Part shown: piece after piece, positions 57,796 to 64,000 of the stretch
Numbering within the stretch: position 1 is the first letter of the stretch
How the letters are laid out: each line of letters starts with the position of its first letter
Source: Prochlorococcus sp. AG-418-G18
GTDB lineage: Bacteria; Cyanobacteriota; Cyanobacteriia; PCC-6307; Cyanobiaceae
NCBI GenBank assembly: GCA_003214215.1
Contig: QCLX01000005.1
Location: 1-64,000 of the forward strand
Length of the DNA: 64,000 nucleotides
Reading direction: 5' to 3'
The notes under the pieces: model-generated
What the model saw: only the letters and a program-made list of their open reading frames with translations
Database searches by the model: none
Told to the model about the DNA's origin: nothing
Translations under genes and position numbers: made by a program

Positions 57796-59832
57796 TTATT
57801 TATCGCTAATGCCTATTTTATTTAAAACCCTTTTCCAGTATTCTCTGAGAATATCTTTGTTATTCTCAGTAAAATGTGGACTTGAATCGGAATACAGGAG
57901 TTTACCGTTTTTATCGACAGTTCTGCATTTTGCTCCATTGCAGAGTTCATCATGGGGGTCGACGTAGATAGTGTTGCTGGATGATTTTGCGATTTCCAAG
58001 AAAACATTATTCATTTCTTTTCGATCTTCAATGCTAATGGATCTTTTAGTCTCGCATAGATCGATTCTGCCTATTCTGATAATATTTTGTAGATAATTGA
58101 TGTTGTCTGGGCATACTTTTGGTATGTCCCCTATAAGCACAAGATAGGCACCCTTTTCCTCGATGATTTGCAAAATATCAAGTAACCTCTTCCTAAGAAT
58201 ATTTGTTCTTTGAATATTTTGTTTCCTTGCTACTCCTGTATATTGACCAACACTAAAACGATCCCTACTGATACTAATGAATACGTAATCTTTATCACTG
58301 AGGTTGTTTCGGAAATAATCTTTGTAAGCATTTCCAGCATTATTGATGCAAATTTTTTGAGAAGAGCAACTATCTTTCCCTAGTAAATAAAAAAGAAAAC
58401 CATACTCAATAAGAGTTCCTAGATTGTATTCAGAGTTAGTCTGATGCAAGGCAGACTGTATGCTCCAATGATGATTTGCTGCATGACTATCGCCAATTAG
58501 AAAGATTTTCCTTGAATAATCATTATTCTCATGAGTGGAAAGACAGTCTTTGAATGCCGTCTCAATGTTGCTTGGATGATGGCAATAAAAATCTTTATGA
58601 GGTATGCCAGTTCCACCTGTAAAAGCATATGGATATAATTTTTTGCCGATAGATTCTAGAAATTGCTTCGCTGATGTTTTAGGAATTGAGACAATCGATA
58701 AAGCAGTAATACTAAGTGAGACCACAGCAAAGACTAATGTCTTCCATCGTCTCTCAAACCATATTTGCTTACGAAGTGGCGTTTCGATATATCGATATGA
58801 AGCAATTGCAAGACCAAACATCAGAGCAATTTGGAAAGGCACTGACCACCAATGAATTCCAATTGTCCAACGACTAATTGAAATGATACCCCAGTGCCAT
58901 AAATAGAGAGAATAAGAGATGAGACCTATATAAACGATATTAGGATTAGTAAAAAATATGAATGCTTTTGTTTGTTTTTTGAAGGAGGCGATAAGAACAG
59001 AAGACAGAGCAACTATTGCAATTGTTGATGCTGATGCCCATAATATCGGCAAATACATCACCCCGACAATCAAAGTTAGAACTAGAAGAGATGGCACCTT
59101 CTCAAGGAATTGTTTTAGGTATTTTTTTTTCTGTAATCCAAGAAAGATCAAACAACCTGTTGCCATCTCCCAAAACCTTGACGGCATTAAAAAATATGCT
59201 GCTGGTTGGTTTGTTGGATACAGATAGATAAATCCGATTAATGATCCAATAGTCATTGCACCAACCGCTAGAAACAAATTACGAGCACCATTCTTCGTCT
59301 GTTTTCCAAACCCAGAAAACCAAATCAGAAAAGGAAAAAGGATGTAGAACTGCTCTTCAATACCAAGCGACCAAGTATGTGTGAATACATTGAGTTCTGT
59401 TGATTGTGCAAAGTAGTCCGTTGAATAATTGAGGAGGTATAGATTAGATAATCCGAACAAGGATGTTAGACCAGTCAATAAAGATGTACCTGGGTATGGA
59501 TTGAACAAGCAGATGGCAATACTTGTGATGAGTACAAAAACTGATAGTGCTGGAACTAATCGCTTTACCCTGCGTTCGTAAAATCCGCTGATGAAGTCCT
59601 TGAAGTTTTTACAGGGTCTTTGATAAAGAGATGATGTTATGACGAATCCTGAGATAACAAAAAAGATATCAACGCCAAGATATCCACCTGGCAGTATTTC
59701 CTTGTTGAAGTGATTGATGATGACAGCAATGACTGCAAATGCCCGCAGACCATCAATTTCTGGTCGGTAACGACTATCTTTTGACGAAATATTTTTTGAA
59801 GAAAAATCATTCATATATGCCATCCATTGCAC
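57796..59832 (-). CDS. Acyltransferase-3 / SGNH two-domain O-acetyltransferase
   Basis: This OafA-like protein of up to 678 residues begins with RPEIDGLRAFAVIAVIINHF, whose Asn-His pair is the acyltransferase-3 active site, followed by about ten membrane helices and the family motif HTWSLGIEEQFY (151-163). The C-terminal third is an SGNH domain with GDSH at 447-450 and a late DPHDELC...SDSSPHF block. Such proteins O-acetylate surface polysaccharides. GTG 59832 and ATG 59823 are both possible starts; GGGAAG lies just before the latter. GC is higher than in the neighbours (40% and 45% in two sampled 60-base lines), suggesting transfer. Confidence 0.9.
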   Translation of the reverse strand: MQWMAYMNDFSSKNISSKDSRYRPEIDGLRAFAVIAVIINHFNKEILPGGYLGVDIFFVISGFVITSSLYQRPCKNFKDFISGFYERRVKRLVPALSVFVLITSIAICLFNPYPGTSLLTGLTSLFGLSNLYLLNYSTDYFAQSTELNVFTHTWSLGIEEQFYILFPFLIWFSGFGKQTKNGARNLFLAVGAMTIGSLIGFIYLYPTNQPAAYFLMPSRFWEMATGCLIFLGLQKKKYLKQFLEKVPSLLVLTLIVGVMYLPILWASASTIAIVALSSVLIASFKKQTKAFIFFTNPNIVYIGLISYSLYLWHWGIISISRWTIGIHWWSVPFQIALMFGLAIASYRYIETPLRKQIWFERRWKTLVFAVVSLSITALSIVSIPKTSAKQFLESIGKKLYPYAFTGGTGIPHKDFYCHHPSNIETAFKDCLSTHENNDYSRKIFLIGDSHAANHHWSIQSALHQTNSEYNLGTLIEYGFLFYLLGKDSCSSQKICINNAGNAYKDYFRNNLSDKDYVFISISRDRFSVGQYTGVARKQNIQRTNILRKRLLDILQIIEEKGAYLVLIGDIPKVCPDNINYLQNIIRIGRIDLCETKRSISIEDRKEMNNVFLEIAKSSSNTIYVDPHDELCNGAKCRTVDKNGKLLYSDSSPHFTENNKDILREYWKRVLNKIGISDK

Positions 59833-59965
59833 TTCCCGTAAAAATAACCTCTTCTTTGCTCATATTTCTAATTTAAATTTGGATAGAAATAGATTAGTAA
59901 TATATATGATAACTCTATGAAAAACTCATATATTTGTTTATTTCTTGAGACGCTTCGCAGTAATT

Positions 59966-59991
59966 GGGTTACACGTGGAATATTCGTAACC
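59966..59991 (+). repeat. Third locus of the CACGTG repeat, able to form a hairpin
   Basis: GGGTTACACGTGG at 59966-59978 is identical to 57353-57365, so the acyltransferase block is bracketed by 13-bp direct repeats (14 with the preceding T). Here GGTTAC (59967-59972) is also followed by its inverse GTAACC (59986-59991), which gives a 6-bp stem. The remainder of the 340-bp gap 59833-60173 holds no gene that I can see. Confidence 0.65.
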
Positions 59992-60026
59992 TATTTGCGA
60001 TGCCTTTCAACTTTTATTTTCTTTTG

Positions 60027-60065
60027 AGACTTTTTGTGATTTCTAAAACCTTTCATAAAAAGTCT
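60027..60065. terminator. Inverted repeat in the gap after the acyltransferase start
   Basis: AGACTTTTT (60027-60035) and AAAAAGTCT (60057-60065) are perfect 9-bp inverses around a 21-base loop, with three more pairs possible after a mismatch. The stem is AT-rich and no clear T run follows, so it could be a weak terminator or a decayed element end. Confidence 0.35.
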
Positions 60066-60173
60066 TTATAGGTTAATTATATATATTTTTGAATATATGG
60101 AATCTAACTTGCTTGTAATTCTGCATTAAATCTCTAAAATTAGTTCGTAAGATTACACCTTAAAGTATAAAGA

Positions 60174-60305
60174 ATGGTTAATTGTGATTTCTATCAATCT
60201 TATATGGAACCAGCCTTCTTAACTAATTCTTTATATCAATGGCATTCAAGGTGTAAAAATTTTGTGGAATTATTTAATAGAAGTAATTTACCAAATTTTA
60301 AATAA
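60174..60305 (+). CDS. Possible 43-residue small protein
   Basis: An ATG frame (MVNCDFYQSYMEPAFLTNSL at the start, ending SNLPNFK) fills most of the gap before the nuclease gene. It has two Cys and one Trp, unusual in random AT-rich translations, but no recognisable motif, signal or strong ribosome binding site. It stops 52 bp before the next gene. Treat as a candidate only. Confidence 0.3.
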   Translation: MVNCDFYQSYMEPAFLTNSLYQWHSRCKNFVELFNRSNLPNFK

Positions 60306-60357
60306 TTTAGCGGTTTAATTGTTGCAGGAAATTTCTTTAAATTAGATTTAAAAAGTA

Positions 60358-61071
60358 ATGAGCGAGATTATTAAATTAAGTCGATCTACTGTTGAGAAAT
60401 TTCTTAGCTGTCCAAGATGTTGCGTTCTTGATAAAAAATATAAAATAAAACCACCATCATTACCATTTACGCTAAATATAGCCGTAGATAATTTATGCAA
60501 AAATGAATTTGATCATTACAGGAGAATTCAAGAGTCACATCCTTTATTAATTGAACATGGAATTGATGCTGTTCCTTTTAAACATAAAGATTTAGAACGC
60601 TGGAGAAGTAATTTTCAAGGGATAAGATATAAGTCAATTGAACATCATTATGATTTTGGTGGAGCTGTGGATGATATTTGGCAGAAAAAAAATGGAGAAC
60701 TTCTTATCGTTGACGTAAAAGCAACATCTAGAAATAATTTTGATTGGTTCGAGACTTTTAATAAATATGAATATGCAAAATCTTATAAGAGGCAATTAGA
60801 AATGTATCAGTGGTTATTTACAAAAAATGGTTTTAAAGTTGCTAAAGAAGCTTTTCTCTTATATTTTAATGGAAAAAAAAATGAAGAATTTTTTAATAAT
60901 CAATTAAAATTTGATGTACATCTAATTAAATTAAATTGTTCTACATCATGGGTAGAACAAAAGATAATTGATACAGTCAATTTATTACGTTCAGATATTT
61001 TTCCTAAACCTTCATTAAATTGCGAATACTGTAATTATTTAAAAAAGCGTTGGCATCTATCGAAAACTTAA
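60358..61071 (+). CDS. Cas4/RecB-like PD-(D/E)XK nuclease, stand-alone
   Basis: The 237-residue protein shows the RecB-type nuclease core: Asp105/Asp106 in GGAVDDIW, Asp119-x-Lys121 in LLIVDVKATS, and the QxxxY motif Gln146-Tyr150 in QLEMYQWLF. Cysteines C18, C21 and C22 near the N-terminus and C222 and C225 in CEYC near the end are placed as in Cas4/AddB proteins that hold a [4Fe-4S] cluster, although one C-terminal cysteine is fewer. No CRISPR array or other cas gene is in the window, so it is more likely a repair nuclease. Confidence 0.85.
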   Translation: MSEIIKLSRSTVEKFLSCPRCCVLDKKYKIKPPSLPFTLNIAVDNLCKNEFDHYRRIQESHPLLIEHGIDAVPFKHKDLERWRSNFQGIRYKSIEHHYDFGGAVDDIWQKKNGELLIVDVKATSRNNFDWFETFNKYEYAKSYKRQLEMYQWLFTKNGFKVAKEAFLLYFNGKKNEEFFNNQLKFDVHLIKLNCSTSWVEQKIIDTVNLLRSDIFPKPSLNCEYCNYLKKRWHLSKT

Positions 61072-61154
61072 TACTCATAGAAAATTTTTCTTAGATATTT
61101 CTGGAAAAATAGTGAATAAAAGATAATCTTTAATTAGATTACTAATTTAGACTT

Positions 61155-61763
61155 TTGATAAAATCAAATAATCATAATGGAAAGATAACTAATCATCTTC
61201 AACAAGATGTAGTAAAAGTATCTGGTAAAAAAATTTTTATTAATCCTTTTTTATATTGGCGGAGATTTGACGAAAATACTAATAGATGGCTTCGAGAACC
61301 TGGTCAAATGTCGGAGGATCAAATTCATCCTAATAGAAATCGTTTTTATCCAGAAATAGAATGGGCTGATTTAAGTCATGAGCAAAAGCTCATAAAAGAT
61401 GCAACTGTTGAGATGTTTTTAAAAACTCTTGAATTGATCAGTACATTTCATCCTTATCTTAGTTCTGGACAGCTACTAGAAGTTGAGAGAAAAATGGCGA
61501 TTATTAAAAAGGTTCCTTTTGAAAAGTGGGTCACAAAATCTTTTGCTAAGAAAGCAAGATTATTAGAAAATGAAAAAAGAAAATTTCAAAGAGAAAGGTT
61601 TTTTAGTAGTTGGACTGAATGGTTTAGTTTAGAAAATACTCAAAAGGCGATTTTACCATTAATAGTCACGTTATTTATTTCAACATTCATAGGTTGGTCT
61701 TTAGGAATATCTAAGAATAGTTGTAATCCTTATTTTGAGCAAAACTTAGATCAGTTAAATTAA
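61155..61763 (+). CDS. C-tail-anchored membrane protein, unknown function
   Basis: The 202-residue protein has a TTG start, a soluble part rich in Arg, Lys, Glu and Trp (including the tryptophan-rich segment NPFLYWRRFDENTNRWLREP near residue 31), and one C-terminal membrane helix (ILPLIVTLFISTFIGWSLGI, about 167-186). It resembles hypothetical proteins of marine picocyanobacteria. The arrangement suggests a cytoplasmic domain held to a membrane, but no partner can be inferred. It lies 83 bp after the nuclease gene. Confidence 0.75.
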   Translation: MIKSNNHNGKITNHLQQDVVKVSGKKIFINPFLYWRRFDENTNRWLREPGQMSEDQIHPNRNRFYPEIEWADLSHEQKLIKDATVEMFLKTLELISTFHPYLSSGQLLEVERKMAIIKKVPFEKWVTKSFAKKARLLENEKRKFQRERFFSSWTEWFSLENTQKAILPLIVTLFISTFIGWSLGISKNSCNPYFEQNLDQLN

Positions 61764-61866
61764 TATTTAATGAGTTTTTAACTATCAATTTAACATTACT
61801 TTGAAAAATTTTTTTTTTATTTAAAATTGGAATATCTAATCATAAATCCAAAAAAATATAAGTCTT

Positions 61867-62016
61867 ATGAATGAAAAATTAACTTCAGATAATTTTGAAA
61901 TTAATGATTATATTTTAAATACTGAAGAAAGTGATTATAAAAATTTAATTACTAGACTTAAAGAAATAAGTGCAACAATAACTTTATTGGAAAAAAAATA
62001 TTTAGATAAAGTTTAA
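61867..62016 (+). CDS. 49-residue small acidic protein
   Basis: An ATG frame of 49 codons begins MNEKLTSDNFEINDYIL and ends with a heptad-like helix (NLITRLKEISATITLLEKKY). It ends 4 bp before the TTG start of mrdA, the spacing of co-transcribed genes in this genome. The regular helix makes a real protein likely. No family is recognised. Confidence 0.55.
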   Translation: MNEKLTSDNFEINDYILNTEESDYKNLITRLKEISATITLLEKKYLDKV

Positions 62017-62020
62017 TTTT

Positions 62021-63811
62021 TTGATAAAAAGTAATTCTAATAAAAAACTTATTCGATTTAAAAGACAATCTTTAGTCTTACTTATCTTTTCTTCTATTTC
62101 TTTTGTATTGATTTTATTAAGGTTAATTTTTTTACAACTATTAAATTATGAATCTTTTAAGAAAATGTCTGATGAAAACCGGATTAGACTTATTGCTTCT
62201 CAACCAATACGTGGAAAAATACTTGATAAAAATGGTTATGTTTTAGCTGATAGTAGGGTTCAATATTCTTTAATCATAAAGCCTCAATCTGTAAGCTTAA
62301 GCAATTGGGAAAAACATAAATCAAGTATTTCTGATTTATTAAATGTTGATAGTAATGTAATTCAAAAAAAATACTTAAATGGTTTAACAAATCAGCAACT
62401 TTCAATAACTATTCTTGATGATTTAAATATGGATCAATTAATAAAATTTAAGGAAAATGAAGATAATTTATCTAGTTTTGAAATAGCGACAAAATTAATA
62501 AGAAATTATCCTTATAAATCTGTTGCTGCTCATGTAATTGGTTATACTCAGCCAATCACTGATTCGGAATATAAAATTTTATCCATTAAGGGTTATAGAT
62601 TAAATGACTTAATAGGGAGAACTGGAATTGAATATGTGTATGAAGACTTCATAAGGGGGGAATGGGGCGGAGAGATGGTTGAGGTAAATTCTTTAGGTAA
62701 ATTTCAAAAATCTTTGGGGATAAAACCCTCATTACAAGGCAATGATATTGAATTGACAATTGATATAAATTTGCAATTAGTTGCTGAGGAAGTTCTTAAA
62801 GATAAAAAAGCTGGAGCGATAATAGTGATGGACCCGCGAGATGGAGCAATCAGAGCAATGGTCAGTCGGCCGACTTTTGATTTGAATTTTTTCTCGAAGA
62901 ATTTTAAGCCCGAAAAAGAATACAATAAGATATTTAATTCTCCTGAAAAACCTCTCTTTAATAGAGCATTAAATGCTTATGACCCAGGGAGTGTTTGGAA
63001 AATTGTGACGGCTTTAGCTGGTTTGGAAAGTGGAAAATTTCCTATTGATACTATGTTAGAAACTAAACCATGTATCACTTATGGTAACCAATGTTTTAGA
63101 GAGCACAATGATTTAGGATTTGGAGTAATAGGGTATGAGGATGCTTTAAAAGTTTCAAGTAATACTTTCTTTTATCAAATTGGATATGGTGTAGGTGTTG
63201 ATGAGATTCATGATGTTTCGAAAAAACTTGGCTTTAATTCCTTATCCGGGATCGAAATTTCTGAACAAGAGAATATAGGATTAGTAGCTAGTAGTGAATG
63301 GGCCAAAGAAGGTAGAGGATGGGGGCAACCAGGAAGAACCCCTTGGGTCCCAGAAGATATTGCCAGTATGTCTATCGGACAAATGGTTGTTCAAGTAACT
63401 CCGATTCAAATAGCTAGAGCATATGCAGCGATTGCTAATGGAGGTTATTTGGTTACTCCACATTTGACTAAAAAACATAAAGAATCTTTGTCTGATAAAT
63501 CAAGAGTTAGACTTGATATTGATCCTCAGCATATCCAGTTACTAAAAAATGGTTTAAGAAAAGTTGTTGAATCTGGAACAGGTGTAGCAATTAATACTGG
63601 AGTCACTAATCTGCCCCCAGTTTCTGGTAAAACGGGAACCGCTGAAGATTGGAAGACTGGTTTGGATCATGCTTGGTTTGTATGTTTTACTCCATCAGAG
63701 GAAAGTGAATTACTAGTTGTTGCTTTTGCCCAAAATACACCAGGTGGTGGGTCAGTTCATGCACTTCCTATGGCGAAAGAAATTCTAAAAGTTTGGAATA
63801 AAAATAATTGA
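62021..63811 (+). CDS. mrdA: Penicillin-binding protein 2, elongation transpeptidase
   Basis: PBP2 cross-links peptidoglycan during cell elongation with RodA. The 596-residue protein has an N-terminal membrane anchor (residues 17-40), the pedestal domain with RGKILDKNG and GRTGIEYVYEDFIRG, and the transpeptidase motifs SVWK (Ser324-Lys327), SSN near 386 and SGKTGTAE near 540. The start is TTG at 62021. No rodA gene is adjacent. Together with murB, murC and mraY it forms the window's cell-wall set. Confidence 0.95.
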   Translation: MIKSNSNKKLIRFKRQSLVLLIFSSISFVLILLRLIFLQLLNYESFKKMSDENRIRLIASQPIRGKILDKNGYVLADSRVQYSLIIKPQSVSLSNWEKHKSSISDLLNVDSNVIQKKYLNGLTNQQLSITILDDLNMDQLIKFKENEDNLSSFEIATKLIRNYPYKSVAAHVIGYTQPITDSEYKILSIKGYRLNDLIGRTGIEYVYEDFIRGEWGGEMVEVNSLGKFQKSLGIKPSLQGNDIELTIDINLQLVAEEVLKDKKAGAIIVMDPRDGAIRAMVSRPTFDLNFFSKNFKPEKEYNKIFNSPEKPLFNRALNAYDPGSVWKIVTALAGLESGKFPIDTMLETKPCITYGNQCFREHNDLGFGVIGYEDALKVSSNTFFYQIGYGVGVDEIHDVSKKLGFNSLSGIEISEQENIGLVASSEWAKEGRGWGQPGRTPWVPEDIASMSIGQMVVQVTPIQIARAYAAIANGGYLVTPHLTKKHKESLSDKSRVRLDIDPQHIQLLKNGLRKVVESGTGVAINTGVTNLPPVSGKTGTAEDWKTGLDHAWFVCFTPSEESELLVVAFAQNTPGGGSVHALPMAKEILKVWNKNN

Positions 63812-63835
63812 TAAGAAGTACTCAATTACAAATTT

Positions 63836-64000
63836 TTATGTTTTTATTTTTTTCATTTGTAGAAGTCTTTGAATAATATCTTCAATAGTTTTTGTATCTA
63901 TCGGTTTACTATATGAGGACAAAAGTTGTCTCCCTAATACCTGACTTCCTAAATGCACTAATTGAATGCGTAATGAGGTGAGTAACTCTAAACCTATTCC
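63836..64000 (-). CDS. 3' end of an unrecognised gene (partial)
   Basis: On the minus strand an open frame runs from the window edge to TAA at 63836-63838, covering 54 residues with helical, leucine-rich segments such as GLELLTSLRIQLVHLGSQVL and IEDIIQRLLQMKKIKT. It converges with mrdA across a 24-bp gap. The translation looks like a genuine C-terminus, but I cannot name the family from this piece. Confidence 0.6.
   Translation of the reverse strand, partial: GIGLELLTSLRIQLVHLGSQVLGRQLLSSYSKPIDTKTIEDIIQRLLQMKKIKT

Noticed and set aside
60358-61071. Cas4-like nuclease as part of a CRISPR-Cas locus
   Set aside because: No repeat-spacer array and no cas1, cas2 or effector gene was seen on either strand in the window.

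Overview
The window looks like the replication-origin region of a high-light-type Prochlorococcus chromosome or a very close relative. The DNA is strongly AT-rich, intergenic gaps are mostly tens of bases, and neighbouring convergent genes often overlap at their ends. The gene order dnaN - PRC-barrel protein - purL - purF - gyrA-type - TPR - queG - DUF502 - nusB - ftsY - PP2C phosphatase - argH - RRM protein - dus - msrB - grpE - dnaJ - rsgA - ybaB - murB - murC - gap2 - thiL - cyclophilin - efp - accB - pdxA is, from memory, the order that opens the numbered Prochlorococcus genomes. The strain cannot be named from this sequence alone.

Left arm (1-20426): the 3' end of acnB, a ClC antiporter, purU, an FAD amine oxidase-like gene, dnaK, aroE, rpsF, argG, a DUF3134 gene, mraY, a short sucrose-phosphate-synthase-type glycosyltransferase, uvrA, recN, an ABC1/UbiB kinase, a DUF1400 protein and thrC. 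The mraY reading frame is broken by a one-base shift in a T run near 9386-9391, although the encoded enzyme is essential.

Origin (20427-20763): 337 bp with no gene, directly upstream of dnaN. It holds a 15-bp direct repeat with 31-bp periodicity and three matches or near matches to the cyanobacterial DnaA box TTTTCCACA. There is no dnaA next to dnaN.

Right arm (20764-56826): housekeeping genes for replication (dnaN), purines (purL, purF, guaA), topology (gyrA-type), tRNA modification (queG, dus), protein targeting (ftsY), chaperones (grpE, dnaJ), peptidoglycan precursors (murB, murC), the Calvin-cycle gap2, cofactors (thiL, pdxA, cbiD), translation (efp) and fatty acids (accB). FtsY carries a perfect eightfold 15-bp tandem repeat encoding EEQKK.

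Accessory islet (about 56830-60350): this is the least ordinary part. A small secreted Gly/Tyr-rich protein, a two-domain acyltransferase-SGNH gene of visibly higher GC, a start-less coding remnant and a strong hairpin terminator sit among four copies of a motif built on GGGTTACACGTG. Two 48-bp copies lie exactly 500 bp apart, and an exact 13-bp copy lies on each side of the acyltransferase block. No integrase, transposase, tRNA gene or CRISPR array was found.

Right end (60358-64000): a stand-alone Cas4/RecB-like PD-(D/E)XK nuclease, a C-terminally membrane-anchored protein of unknown function, a 49-residue small protein, mrdA (PBP2), and the 3' end of an unrecognised gene on the minus strand that continues past the window.
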